DNA of 64,000 bases from Aphanomyces cochlioides (taxonomy: Eukaryota; Oomycota; Saprolegniomycetes; Saprolegniales; Verrucalvaceae), in NCBI GenBank assembly GCA_019828595.1, contig JAHQRK010000018.1, forward strand, positions 868,001 to 932,000, in the 5' to 3' direction. Each line of letters starts with the position of its first letter. The first letter of the stretch is position 1. The translations under genes and the position numbers were made by a program. This document shows, in pieces, positions 10,672 to 22,653 of the stretch. Below the pieces are notes generated by a model. That model was not told the origin of the DNA and made no database searches. It was given only the letters and a program-made list of their open reading frames with translations.

Positions 10672-12277
10672 ATGACATCCGACGCGAAATGGAACTGGAA
10701 GGAGCTGTGCACTGCCAAGCAGGAAAACGTGAGCTCAGCCAGTAGAGCATGGAATGATCTCGCTCAAGCGACGCAGAATCTGTCCAAACAGCCACAACGC
10801 AAACCGGCCCCTGCGCCAGGGACTCGACCTCCCAAGCTCAATGCTGAGCAAAAGCGAGCTGCCTCACTCGCCAAATACGGCATTGGACCTACCGCCGATG
10901 AGACTGAACGGCAGAAAAATAAACAAGAAACGATCGAGCGATTGAGTAAAATTGTTGCGCACTTGGACCCAGAGCCACGAATGACACAGCAGAGTAAGTT
11001 TGCCATCTACAATCCCAAAAAAGAATCTTCGAGGCCGATCGACTCTGCCACGACGGAAGAATTCTCTGGCCTTCGTATCAAAGATCGCCTCGTACCTGCA
11101 GATGAGATGAAAGAGCAAATGCAAGGTCGAAAATTCATCCACCTTGCTTCTATGGATAATACTCCAACGCGACAGTTCGACAACTCATCGGTATGAGCTT
11201 AGCTAAGGGCACATTATCAAGATAATCTTTAGACTGACTGGGTAACCGTCGCCGTCATGACAAAGAAGAACTTGGCGAAGAGTGAGCATTCGCCCTACGT
11301 TGTGTGGACTCTGTCAGACCTCGAGAACGCAATGCTGAGCATATTTCTCTACAACGACGCGTACGAGTCACATTGGAAGGAACTCGAAGGCAGCATTGTT
11401 GCCATCATAAATCCGGACATCATGCCTGCAAAAGAGCATGGCAAATTCGCCTTGAAAGTAACGTCGGGGGCGAACATTGTCAAGCTTGGTAATTCCACCA
11501 TCTGTCCATTTTCCCAATAATGCGTCGTGTTAGGCACATCGATCGACTTTGGCTTTTGTAAATGCCTCACGATTGGCGGTGCACAATGCAAAATTCCAAT
11601 CAACACGTCCAATGGCGACTTCTGCACTCTTCACATGGCTGCTCGATTCAAAGAAGCTGGCAAAGGACGCATGGCTCTGAATGGACCTGGCACATTTCGA
11701 GCCGACGTCTTCCGAAATGGCGACGGTATTCGCAACATCTCAGCAGGCTCATACGGTATGAATAAGATTATGGCGCTTTTCTAACTCCTACAGTTGACAA
11801 CCAATCGAAAGCCAAACGAAAACGTGCCGATGTATTTGTGGGTGTTGCAACAAATGTTGATGCAACTGGCAATATCCAAGCACCGCAGTCGAAAAAAGCT
11901 AATGTTGTGCCTGAATTGAAGCGTCTCAATCCCGCGGAATCGATGGCTGCGCTCCGGACTGCGATTCAAGACAACAAGAAACCCCCAGCAAAGCAGAGCA
12001 TTGTGTACGAAGTGCCCTCCACAATTGTAGTGACTGAAAATATGTGCTTAGGGCGAAAATACTTGGCGTTGGAGGACCTGCGAAAAAAGTAAATCTCATG
12101 CAACTGATGACAAAAGCGTCGGCCAATGTGGCACACAAGCCTGTTTCTGCGTTGACGGACCCACTTCCTGTGGATGCATCAGCACGAGCCACAGCCATTT
12201 CCCTCTCCAGAGAACCTGCTGGGCGTTCAAGTCAAGTGACGTCATTGCGGGCGACTGGCATGCTCTTTGATGACTGA
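10672..12277 (+). CDS. MCM10: DNA replication initiation factor MCM10
   Basis: Five exons (10672-11190, 11233-11488, 11534-11755, 11794-12004, 12052-12277) give 477 residues in one frame. The central OB-fold/zinc-finger core is diagnostic. It contains WVTVAVMTKKN and the strand WTLSDLENAMLSIFLYND. It then runs into VKLGTSIDFGFCKCLTIGG, with a C..C..C..H zinc finger completed by QCKIPINTSNGDFCTLH. MCM10 binds single-stranded DNA and polymerase alpha and is needed for CMG helicase activation. The C-terminal Lys-rich region contains a KILGVGGPAKKVNL stretch resembling the RFG(T)-type motif found after the zinc finger. The gene ends 11 bp before the stop of the convergent next gene. Confidence 0.9.
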
Positions 12278-12288
12278 TAAAAGTTGTA

Positions 12289-15224
12289 TTATACGTTGGG
12301 CAGCTCGACTGATATAGTATTTCCAGGTTTGCACGCTTTGGCAATGACATTCAAACTGATGGCTCGGTTCTTGAATACGAGTCGGCTAGAATCTTTAAAG
12401 AGTCCAAAGTCGGGAACACGTTTGATGGAACAAAAGCCAGCGGCAGTGAGATAACCATTCAAGATATCGTAGTCAAAGCCGACTTTATGGTAATCGTGGG
12501 CATCAGTCTGGCCACCATAAATCATGCGCATGACATGGTATTTCTCTTGAGACGTCAAAGAGGGATCAATGAAAAGCTCTGCGAGGACACTAAGGTCCGG
12601 TACTGAAAGGAAAAGAGCTCCTCCTGGCTTTAGCACCCGAAACCACTCCGCCAACGTAGCGCCGACTTCATTCGTATCGACTCCATACGCACAATGTTCA
12701 AGAGTATGAGAAGAATAAATGGCTGTCGCTCCTTCTAAGCCGTGCAAGTCTTTCATATCGCGCACAAAGTCCACAAATGGCATAGGCTCGATGTTAACAA
12801 TGGACCAGCCTTCACGGTGGGCCTAGAAACGACCATGAGAGACAATTACAAGGAGACAGACAAGACCGCCAATGTGAAGGAGCAGAGGGGCTGTTTCACT
12901 TTGCGCTTCTGGTTGGTCTGACTTCGCAAGCGTCGATGGGACTACTAAATGAAAGGAGGTCGAAGGGTGTGGGGCACTTCGTCTTGTCCATGAGAACCGA
13001 CGGATGTCCCATGTTGCCAAGAGAGACTGTCCAAATAATTGCGTGAAGCCAATTGTGTCGAATAAATCAGACTCGAGTCTAGAGGTGCATTAAGTGTTTG
13101 TAAAGAGTAAGAATTGCACCGCTTGGATTCGAGTTCATGTCGAAGACGCTGGAGAAGGAGCGGAGACTTTGCAAGAGTGACAGCTAATTCTTCGTACTCT
13201 TTGAATGAGTGGGTAACCATTGCGAGGTACGTTCTATCGCCAATCTACTCAAAAGTTGAGCTAGGCTTTCCTCGTTTATAATACCGATGCCACTGCTGAG
13301 CTGGCCGCTCGGTTGGACATGCGGTCGCCCTGAATTGTTACAATTGGAACGCCTATGCGATCTAAGAAGGACTCGACGCGAGATTCAACCTGCCCAGAGT
13401 GCATCAACCATTGTTGTGTGTCCATTTTTCAACGATGTATCAAGGACCAAATCAGCAGCTTGCTTCACCTGCAATGAATTGTTGTCGATATTTGCGGCAC
13501 CATCAAGAATTACCCAAGTGTGGTTTATCCATGGCGTCATCTGCGTAAAGAAAAAACGAGTCTTGCCGTCAACACCATGTTTCTTGGCTTCAGCAATGAG
13601 GTTTTTTCGCGCAGCAGCAAAGCCCTGATCCAAATAATTTAATTCGTGTGATGCAAATTGCAACCTACTGCATACTTCATGAACCACATGACGCTGTTTG
13701 GTACGCGGCGTAGGATGTGCATCCACGTGTCAAAAATGTTGGGATCCATTTTCTATGCAGCGGAAAGATCTAGCCGCTCGTCGCGAAATCATCGAACCTG
13801 CCAATTGCTAAATGTGGCGAAGACGAACGCCGTTCGTGGTACATCATACAATTTAGCATCCCATCGCGTTGGGCGATCGTACGTGAGGACATGCTGCACT
13901 ATCTAAGGACAAGTAAATAATCGCTATCTGACTTCTATGACCTGTTTGTAGTCGTTGACAATGTAGTTCCGTGGTAAGAAGATCATCTTCTCTGAAAATG
14001 CGAGATGAACGTCCATGGGAGGTGAAGAAATCGGGTCGACAAGGAAGTAATCGATAAATGGACTGCCAGTCGTCAGTGGGTATCCCAGAAAGCTCATCTA
14101 TTCCAAAGCATGGAGCAACGAGTGTCAGATCAGTCAAACCTGAACAGGTGCAGGGCGATGGCTCAGGATAGGCAAGCCTGAGCCCAATGTGTGGCCGTTC
14201 AAATCGATGAGGATATGGATGCCAAGGCCGTGGATTTTTCTCGCTGCAGTCTCTTTGTTCATTCCATTGAGAGAAACCATGTAGTCGACGTGGCTTGAAA
14301 TGTTGGCGCGCCACCACGAAGACTCGTCAGAAAGCGCAAACCCGAATACCTGTACGAGTTCAAAAAATGTAAATTCCGTCTCAATGACACACCTCAAATG
14401 AGGGCGACGGAAGCATGGTCATTAATCCGCGAACTAGGGTTGAAACAGGATGGACGCCAAAGTCGGAAGAAACAAATCCTATCGTGATAAAGTGATGAAT
14501 GATCGGAGTGATGGCAGATACCAACTTTGAGCTTCTGTGTGCTTTCAACGACATCACAACAGAGAAGAACATCCTTGGGCTGAGAGTATAGTCCGAGTTT
14601 GCTCACATCCAGGAGCAATGGCAAAGGGAGTGCCCCGAGATCAGCGGCTGCCACAGCGGGCATTTCGCCCTAGTCCAAACTTGATGATTGTTGAACTCGA
14701 GGACGAACCTTTTCCACGCTTGCAATTGCCATCGCTTGGACAGTATCTTGGAGGATGTCGTGGTCAGTCCAATTAGCAACCCATTTTCGTGCTTTGAACA
14801 ATCGAGAGTACAAGCCAGACTTGAGTGGATTGTTGGTGAGTGCAATTTCAAAAGTTCGGATTGCTTCTGGAACTAAAAGCTGACTCAAGTAACAATCTCC
14901 AAGGTGCATGTAAGCATCCGTGTGGTTAGGAAACATTGCCACAGTCGTCTCGAATGTTGCAGTTGCTTCTTTGAGGCGACCAAGGTTGTATTGCGCAACG
15001 CCAAGATATTCATAGACGGTGGCCGTCACATCGTCCGTCTTGTTAGATTCAGTTTCGATCCACGACTTGCACATTCTTTCTAGACCGACCATATCTCGAG
15101 CTTGGCTCATATTGACCAGCATGTTCCTGATATCCTCAGTATTTGCTTTGGCTGCTGCTACGAGGCAAAGACCGATGCCACAACTCAGGATGAGCTTGAT
15201 CATGTGCCTCTTCCAACTTGCCAT
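12289..15224 (-). CDS. Secretory TPR-GT41 (OGT/SPINDLY-like) glycosyltransferase fused to a SAM methyltransferase
   Basis: The gene starts at ATG 15224 and has about ten short introns, each joining frames cleanly. Order: a signal peptide or anchor (MIKLILSCGIGLCLVAAAKA), TPRs (TVYEYLGVAQYNLGRLKEA, AYMHLGDCYL), then a GT41 catalytic region. The catalytic region has VGFVSSDFGVHPVS, ILIDLNGHTLG, HRPAPVQ followed across an intron by MSFLGYPLTTG, LPRNYIVND, FATFSNWQKMDP, and NGHTTMVDALWA. A MVTHSFKEYEELAV tail then continues through a linker into LLHIGG..GWSIVNIEP, SSHTLEHC and LKPGGALFLSVPDLSVL, the core of a class I methyltransferase. GT41 enzymes transfer GlcNAc or fucose to Ser/Thr. The signal peptide implies action in the secretory pathway. 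The substrate of either half is unknown. Confidence 0.83.
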
Positions 15225-15439
15225 TTTATTGAGATCTTTGGGATGAAAATATTTGATTGGACTAAAAAACAAATAATTTCAACCAATCAAAGTTATAAAC
15301 ACAAAATGACGAAATATAATTGGATAATTTCAACCAATCATATTGCTCAATCTTTCAAAAACGAGCTCTGATTAGATGTTTATTAGCCAATGAAATCTGT
15401 GAATACCTTGAGGATTTATTTCAAACGCGGTGTGGAGAG

Positions 15440-16271
15440 ATGGATATGCGAACCGTGCGGATCGCAGTTGTCGGCGACTCTGGCGTGGGAAAGTCGTGCT
15501 TGGTTCATTATCTATGTCACAAGACAGTGCTCACGCATCCCAAGTGGACGATAGGATGCACGACAGAAGTCTTGGTACGTGTTTGAGTGGATTGCCGAAC
15601 TTGACAATTTGTACCTTCGTGCAGCTTTACCAAGACGAGACGTTTATCGAGTTTGTCGACATTGGCGGAAACCCGCGATATGAATTGAGTCGCTCGGCGT
15701 ACTATGACGAACTGCACGGTACTTTCCCGTTGTATATGGCGCTGAAATTGAGAGTAGGCATCATTTTTGTCTACGACATGAGCAACATTCGATCGTACAA
15801 CAACTTGAAGAAATGGATCGCGTACTCAAAGACACACCAAGTTCTTGTATTTTTGACGTTTTGTCTCTTTGTAGAGAGCTCAACCAGGCTCAAAAGTATC
15901 GGCCAAATGTCGCGGCTATAAATGTTGACCGGGTAAGTTCTTCTCAATGCTAGAGATGCTCATTTCTCGGTTTGTAGGTTGGGGCCATACCAACTCTGGT
16001 GATCGGAAACAAACAGGATCTTGTCCAGACGCAGCGTGTTGCTCCTCTTCGTGATCTCAAAATGGAAAGCATAGAAGCAGTGCGTAGTTCCATGGTTGGA
16101 CGGCTCTCACGCGAAATATAGAGTGCTGTGCAAGGCCGCATCGACCAGAATCGATTCCATCTCTTCCTCGACCGTGTTATTGCGACTGCATTTGCCGCTG
16201 CACCTTCTGCGCATCGAAGTCGAGTGCCAGTGACCAGTCCTTCGTCGTCAATATCGCGCGGATGGTGGTAA
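15440..16271 (+). CDS. RABL3: Rab-like small GTPase of the RABL3 type
   Basis: Six exons encode 205 residues, with introns 15575-15624, 15719-15757, 15841-15878, 15933-15977 and 16080-16121. The P-loop VVGDSGVGKSCLVH is intact. A RABL3-like SWTVGC-type switch appears as HPKWTIGC. The G3 region reads FIEFVDIGGNPRYELSRSAYY instead of DTAGQE, which is characteristic of the RABL3/LIP1 group. IIFVYDMSN and the G4 motif VIGNKQDL follow. There is no C-terminal prenylation cysteine: the chain ends SSSISRGWW, as in RABL3, which acts as a non-prenylated GTPase. The 3' splice site of intron 3 was chosen by frame. Confidence 0.82.
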
Positions 16272-16298
16272 ACAACTTAACTTATGCTCACACATTGC

Positions 16299-17470
16299 TT
16301 AAAATTCAATTGAGCGGTGACTCGACACACGTTCGCGCGGAACGCCGTCGACGTCCAACTCAAAATCACTGGCATCCGACTGGCGGAGTTCTGTGTTGCG
16401 CTTGGCTGCATCGACTTCCATGTACATGGAAGCTTTAGTCCGTGGTGAAATGAATGTGCTTCCGCCGATTGTGGATTCGTAATCGCCATCAATGTCCATG
16501 CTGTAGCCTGTGAGAGTCGTGTCACGCGCTTGGTGGTAAGACGAGTCGCCGAGGCTATTGCGGTTCTTGAGGGCTTCAATGCGGTCGGCAACTGAAGATG
16601 GAGGAATTGCCGATCCAACTGGAGATTGGACCGACACGTATGGAGTCTCTCCGTCGATGGCACTGGTGTTGACAACTGGCCGACCACTTGCAGATGTCAA
16701 GTAGCTCGCACGTCCTTGCGAAGGACGACGGTAGTAGCTCGGACGCTTGGGTGGAGAGCTGTCGCCAGTCGAGCTGCCCAAAGAGCCGCGTTGCAACTGT
16801 TGCAGCTGTTGGGCCTCTCGGTCACGCCGTTGCTTCTGTGCATCAGCAAGCATACGTGCATGATTATCCGCATCTCGTTGCTCTTCCATTGCTTGCAATG
16901 CTTCTTCTCGAGCTTTGGCTTTGGCACGCTTGATGCAGATGACAATGCACACAGCAACAACCAAGATGACAAAGGCACCGCCGCCAATGATGACCCACCA
17001 TACCCAGTCGTCCAAACCTGCAAAACCTTTGAAGACGTTCCGTTTCCCAGTGCTCGCTGTGGAATCCGCCACAGTTGGAGAGGGCGTTGTCGTCTCAAGA
17101 GTCGTGGTCGGTGCGGATGTCGAGCTGGTTGTCGAAGGTCGCAGGGATGTCGTTGGTGTAACGGTCGTTGTCAAGGCGCTGGTGGTTGTAGGCGCTGAAG
17201 TTGTTGTCGTGACACTCGGCGTCGCCGTCGTAGTCGTGACGACAGGCGTAAGAGTCGTCGTGACGGGAGCCGTCGTCGTCGTCGGAGAAAGGACTGGAGT
17301 CGCCGTTGTGGTCGGTGCTAGAGTAGTTGTCGCAACGGTTGTCGTGGGCGAGAGATCTTGAGCTGAGAATTCTAGATTTTACTGAGATACAAACGGACGG
17401 ATGTGTGTCAAGACGTACCAGACGCAAGAAGCGCCGTGAAGAGAGCAAGCCGCAGCAGCATGGGAGCCAT
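16299..17470 (-). CDS. Type I membrane protein with Thr-rich mucin-like ectodomain
   Basis: Two exons (17419-17470 and 16299-17371) encode 374 residues. Exon 1 encodes the signal peptide start MAPMLLRLALFTALLAS. The ectodomain is about 120 residues of Thr/Ser/Pro repeats of the type TTTTAPVTTTLTP, a likely O-glycosylated stalk. A single transmembrane segment (WVWWVIIGGGAFVILVVAVC) is followed by a basic cytoplasmic helix (KRAKAKAREEALQAMEEQR), a Gln-rich coiled stretch and a Ser-rich tail with Tyr motifs. Such proteins are common cell-surface candidates in oomycetes; the function is unknown. The upstream 600 bp hold the repeated ACACGCGGGT motif described separately. Confidence 0.75.
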
Positions 17471-17579
17471 GTCGAAGAAGAGAGACTGTGATCCGACTCA
17501 ATGACGCTCGTGTGTAACTTTCGGGCTATTTTTACCTTCTCGTCAGCATCCAATCCGTGCGCTCTCCCTCTGAATGAAT

Positions 17580-17905
17580 TAGGACACGCGGGTTTGACAA
17601 CCAGGCTGAATTCGCATCCGATGCAAATCGAACCCGCGGGTTCAAACACCCGTCGAGCCTTTTCTACAGCCACAGCGACAGCCAAGCGACGATTCTTTCG
17701 CGATCTACAAGACCATGACTCTTGGCGACGTATCTGCTCATTGAGATCGAGAAGCTGAAGCTGACCAAGATGTGAACACGCGTGTCGACTTTGGTGGGTG
17801 TAAATATATGGACTTTAGTTTGAACACGCGGGTCGAAAAAGGTTGTCCAGGATAGCACGGTCAGATTATCTTCAAGTTTGTAAACGGGCGGGAACACGCG
17901 GGTTC
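17580..17905. repeat. Cluster of ACACGCGGGT motifs upstream of the mucin-like gene
   Basis: Five copies of a G(A/G)ACACGCGGGT(T/C) motif or close variants occur near 17582, 17632 (palindromic GAACCCGCGGGTTC), 17774, 17822 and 17891. They lie between the start of the 17470 minus-strand gene and the end of the IQ-protein gene. The intervening sequence is unrelated, which favours a binding site reused in a promoter over a simple tandem repeat. No coding sequence is supported in 17471-18069. Confidence 0.5.
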
Positions 17906-18069
17906 GTCCATGTGGTCCGATTTGCATGGCAGAACAATGCAAGAAACTCATGCGCCGCGTGATGTCTCAAGTCCTGCCGATGCAATGCGCATTACTGGCG
18001 CCACGTGGTGGAGTGACTGACTTCGTCCACATTCTACACCGCAGAGCTTGACGCGAGTCTTGGTTTGCA

Positions 18070-20638
18070 TCACTCGATCGTCCATCTGCTCTCTCCCGTC
18101 TCGGGGTTGTAAAAGTACTTGTTCCCGTCGCCATCCCAAGCCTCGATCCACGCCGTCTTGGACGCTCTCTTCTTCGACGGGAGGATAGTCACTGGTCGTA
18201 CGTTCTTCTCAGCGGCCAAGAGTGCTTGACGACGTCGTTCTGCCTTGACAGCTCGGGCTTCGGCTTCTTTGCGATCTTTCTCGGCTTGAATCTTTTCATG
18301 GTTGGCTCTAGTCGTCGCCAACAAGTCTTTCTCCTGGCTGCGCTCTGCCGAAGCCTCCACTAAATACTCGGCGATGATGCGCTGTCTTGCCAATCGACGC
18401 TCTTTTTTCCGTCGAGACAACTTCAGACTACGAAGCATTGCCTATGTTGCACATGTGCCATCAAGAAACTTTATCGACGCAGCTCATACCTTGCCAAGAC
18501 GTCCAGCATGGTATGCTCTGTAGTTGCGTTGAATTTTCTTGGCGGCGTTATGTCGCGCTGCGACCATTTGGCTGATGTTTGCCATTGCGGCCGCCATATT
18601 TCGTTTATTTTGCCGCAGATGGCGTCGTCGCCGCACAAATGCCTACAGAACTCCATGAGCTTCCACCACAACGCAGCTCTACTTGAATCTTCTTGGCGCT
18701 CTGCACTCGGCGTTGATTCATTTCTTCTTGGGCCATTTTTCGCAAGTGATGTGCCATGCGTCCTTGCTTCCTGCGCCAAGCCGCTTGGACTCGCCGAGCT
18801 GCTTGGTTCATCTTGGCAGCTTGCGCTTCCTTCACTACTCTTTGCATCTGCGCAATGTACTGCTTGGTTCGATCTCGCTCTTGCCTTGACCTCACCTACA
18901 CCAGCTTTGTCAGCGCCAACTCTCGACGTTGCAATCAAACCATGCGCTGGATGGACTTGGCGCTCTTCACCACACGCGCAGCGTACGCTTGGAACCACCG
19001 CCGGACGCGGTAGCTCCTAAACTTCCTTTGAATGATCTCTGCGGCGGCCATCTCTTTCACTCGACGAGCTTCACGTCGTTCGACGTACTGACGCCATTTT
19101 GTCTCGATGATGGAGACCGCGCTCCATGCAATTTGTTCGTGGAAGCGTTCTCGAAACCTCATTTGCTCTTCCTACGACGAAGAAATCCACCAACTTGTCG
19201 ACATGAAGGTGTCTACCTTGAATCGAATGCGGCTCGCTCGCAGATACATCGGCACGCATGACTTTGCGATGGCCATGCGGAAGAGACGACGCTCTTGGTA
19301 GCCTCGAAACATGGCTTGGATACGATGGGCAGCCATGATGCGCTTGAACCGCCGCTCATGGCGAGCTTTTGTTTGCTGTTGGCGCACAACGTACTTGCGC
19401 CAAGTGGTTTGGAGGAGAAGGAGACAACGTTGTCTCTTCCTGAGCATCCTGACTCGACACCGGCCGAGGAATCCACGGGCCACGGCTTGCACCACCAAAG
19501 CACCAAGATCGTGCATGGTTGCATCGAATTCTCGTCGTAAACAAGCCACTGCTGCGTTGATGCGAACCTGACCGCGGCGTCTACTCCGCCGCCAAGCACG
19601 CTGAATCGTCTGGGCTGATCGGTATCCTCGTATTCGATGGAACCACTGCCGTGCTAGGAAAGCACGAATGCAGCGCTGGATGCATGTTGCAGCCTCGGCA
19701 GCGAGAACTTCAGCCCCACGTCGACGGAGCCACTTGAGATGAAAGACGGATCCACGCATCCACCGCTGAAGAACGACAGCTGCCTCGGTCTGACAGTAGA
19801 AGATGAGTGTTGTGAGGAACGCAGCGCGTGCACGCTTTCGCCTGTACGTCTTCTGGATGTGCGTAGCAGCGCGGTCAAGCTTGGCTTCATGCAACCACCG
19901 ATGAAAGTGCAAAGTAGCCGCATGTCGACGATAACAGGACTGGATGCGGACTGCAGCGGCATGACGGCGTTTGTGAAACAGAACATCACGATGAAGATAT
20001 CGCCGAGCGCATCGTTGAATCTCAGCAGCTGCTGCAGCTTCTTCCTGGGCACGACTGCAGGTAAAATCTATTCGCCACAACTCAAAGCATCGATTCCGTC
20101 TGCGTTGCCACGAGCGTTCCCAGATGCATTGAAGAGACCGAACGGCTTCAGACTGAACAAATGCGGCGACAGCTTCGGCATGCTTGGCAGACTCGATCAC
20201 TTGAGACCAGCGGGTAAACGCAGCGTGCAGCCTTGTCCTAAAGATGCGCTTGAGGACATCCACAAGCGTCGTCATCTTGGTGTGTTGGGATATCAATGCT
20301 TTCGGCAGTGACTTGATGGGTACGTTGTTCTTGATCCATCTCACATTGTCTTCCAGCACAACATCCTTGGCGGCTTGAATCGACATTCGCATTGTCCGGC
20401 GTCTCCAGTGGTCCCGTAGAAACGTGTGGTCTGGAGCTTCTTGCTGCATCCACTGACGCTCGACCGCGCGAGAGTCGTCCTGTAATCGCGGCCGCTTCAA
20501 GTGCTTTCCTTTGGCTTTGACAGCATTTGGCTGAGTTCCAAAGAGGCTTTGCAACATGTCTGCAGTAAGAATACCCGGTGTGTGATCTACATGAGCCAGA
20601 GAGGTCTCTCGACTCGCTTGAGATGGATCGAGGATCAT
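18070..20638 (-). CDS. Multi-IQ-motif protein with C-terminal WW-like domain
   Basis: Five exons (19217-20638, 18941-19171, 18683-18895, 18490-18642, 18070-18441) give 796 residues. At least ten IQ-type calmodulin-binding motifs are spread through the protein, for example AVRIQSCYRRHAA, ATHIQKTYRRKRARAAF, TCIQRCIRAFLARQWF, AHRIQAMFRGYQER, AEIIQRKFRSYRVRRW and KKIQRNYRAYHAGRLGK. The end carries WIEAWDGDGNKYFYNPETGE and SRW, a WW-like module that binds proline-rich ligands. The protein probably scaffolds calmodulin or myosin light chains on the cytoskeleton or flagellum. The exon phases fit exactly, so this is one gene rather than several short reading frames. Confidence 0.82.
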
Positions 20639-20679
20639 CGAGAAAGGTTGCCTCTATGAACTTTGTCGGTTACACGTAC

Positions 20680-20745
20680 TAAGGGTTTAGGGGTTTAGGG
20701 TTTAGAATTGAGGGTGCAGGGTTTAAAGGGTGCAGGGGTTAATAA
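20680..20745 (+). repeat. Interstitial telomere-like TTTAGGG repeats
   Basis: The sequence contains AAGGGTTTAGGGG, GGGTTTAGGGTTTAG and then the degenerate AGGGTGCAGGG and AGGGTGCAGGGGTTAA. TTTAGGG is the telomere repeat reported for several stramenopiles and plants (established knowledge). The tract lies in the intergenic region between the divergent IQ gene and RRP7, about 90 bp before the RRP7 start. It could be a telo-box promoter element or an interstitial telomeric relic. Confidence 0.6.
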
Positions 20746-20830
20746 CACCATTTGGATTGGTTATTACTAAGCCAATCAGAAATTTCTGTCTATTTGAGAT
20801 TTGGCTCGCTGGAAGAGGTCCGTCGGCACG

Positions 20831-21647
20831 ATGGGAAGAAAGGTCTCTGGGTATACGATGGTTCCGTTTCCTGGAGCGTTTTCCAGCTACTTGTACATGA
20901 AGAAACATATTGCAAAAAGTGAAGGTGGTGAAGAAACCGAACTCGCAACTGATCGTACGGCGTATGTTGTAAATCTACCGCTCCATGCAACACAAGAGTC
21001 TGTGCAGGCATTGTTTGACCAAGTGGGACCTGTCCAGCTTGTCGTGATGGGAAAATCTAGTGAAGGATCGGTTGCATCGAGTGCTCATGTTGTGTTCAAG
21101 TCGAAAGCTACGTTGACGAAACTACTCAAGCTGAAAGAACTGCCAGAGATGCCAGGTAGCGACGATGTGGAAGATGTGTTGGAAGCTGCAATCAAGAAGT
21201 ACCGTGCCGAACGTCCTGGACTCCAAGTTCTCAAAGCTGAAGCTGATGAATTCATGGCTAAATTCGATGCTGAAGAAGAAGCGGTGAGATTATGGTCTTC
21301 AACTTGGTTTAGTTGACCTGTCAAATAGGAACGCAAGCAACGTGAAGAGTTGAAATATCACGTCGACGCCGACGGATTCCAGACAGTTGTTAATACCAAG
21401 AGGAAGCGAAAAGAACTTGAAGAGATGTTGCCATTCCGAAAGAAGCAAAAGTCAAAGGAATTGCAAGACTTCTATCGTTTCCAACTTCGTGAAAAGAAGC
21501 GCGGCCGTACGTCGTTGAGCTTCTTGCTGTTTATAACATCTCTATGTAGAACTCAAGACATTACGTGAGCGATTTGATGAAGATCGGCATATGGTTGAAA
21601 AGATGAAGAAGGCAAACAAATTCCGCCCTGAAGCTGGCACAGATTAG
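20831..21647 (+). CDS. RRP7: Ribosomal RNA-processing protein 7 homologue
   Basis: Three exons (20831-21283, 21329-21506, 21550-21647) encode 242 residues. An N-terminal RRM-like domain begins at TAYVVNLPLHATQESVQALF. The C-terminal Rrp7 signature is clear: DADGFQTVV, then LQDFYRFQLREKKR, and the end LKTLRERFDEDRHMVEKMK plus KFRP. Rrp7/RRP7A belongs to the UTP-C/CK2 module of the small-subunit processome in the nucleolus and is needed for 18S rRNA maturation. ATG 20831 was chosen over the in-frame TTG upstream. A telomere-like GGGGTT tract lies in its promoter. Confidence 0.88.
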
Positions 21648-22653
21648 AAGTAAATATGTAACATCCTGAGACTCCTTTTTAATTCTCGTGTCTGCTGGAT
21701 CCACTCAGTCCATTCAAATCTCGTAGCCATGTCATTGAAATCTGTTGCTTTTGCAGGTAGCAATTCCAATGGCAACTATATTTTGAAGGTTTTCAAGTCT
21801 TCACTCAAATCATTGTGCAATTCTCATCCTCCAAGGATTGAGAGCTCTTCATTGCACTAACTGTTGATCCAATTAGTCTGACTGCTTGGCAAGTTCAATT
21901 CCACGCTCGATGTCATATTGATGTTGATTCCACGTAGGTTGGGTCTTCTTTGTGCTGTCCCGTTGCATCCCAATCACAACCTGACGATTTCAGACGTCCA
22001 TTATGGGTAGACAACCGCAAAGACAGCTGGAGAGGTATTCGAGACGGAGCTTACATGCCATCCTCGCACTATAATCACCGACTGATCGATGGACTTGGAG
22101 CTTCTTGTTCCTTGTGACATCGATGGCAATTCAAGAAGGCGAGGCCTCTCTTGAGCTCCTCTACAACACACTCCAGGTTGGGTCGACATGTATGAAGTTA
22201 AGATCCTTGAAGTGTTGTTTCTCTTGGAGCAGTGTGTTGCTCATTATTCGCCTGGAGCGACTACAGGTTATCCCAAGCCATTCACTCGCTAAGATTTCAA
22301 TGGCAGAATTGACTCCTAACCTATAAATAGCAATCGATTGCGACTGTGGCTGCAATGAAAGTAAGCAAAATTCAGCGAGGGAGGATGGGAATCTTGTTCA
22401 GTAGCCTAGAAAAGCAGCTCCTCGCCATTCATCATCCTGGTCGACCAAGGTGCTTTTGCTAACGACTCTTCAAGATAAGATTGTCCGTATAATTTCAAGA
22501 TATCCGGAAAAACAAACTTGGCCAATCAGGTAAGAGAAAAATAGCTTAAGGATTCTGATTGGCTAAAAGATTTCATTGGTTTGGGTTGGCACCATTTTGA
22601 CTCTTGTGGAGCGGTCATCACATTGAAAGTAGCTGCGAAGCAAGACAAGAACA
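21648..22653. other. Intergenic kilobase with no recognisable gene
   Basis: This 1-kb stretch separates RRP7 and eL30. I find no conserved protein. One weak coding hint is a frame near 21890-22080 that, with an intron from about 21935 to 21993, would read RPLWVDNRKDSWRGIRDGAY; I do not recognise it. A TATCCGGAAA half-site is at about 22500. Confidence 0.3.

Noticed and set aside
16915..17361. A Val-rich 148-codon plus-strand frame
   Set aside because: It is the antisense of the Thr-rich (ACN) repeats of the mucin-like ectodomain, which read as Val/Gly on the other strand.
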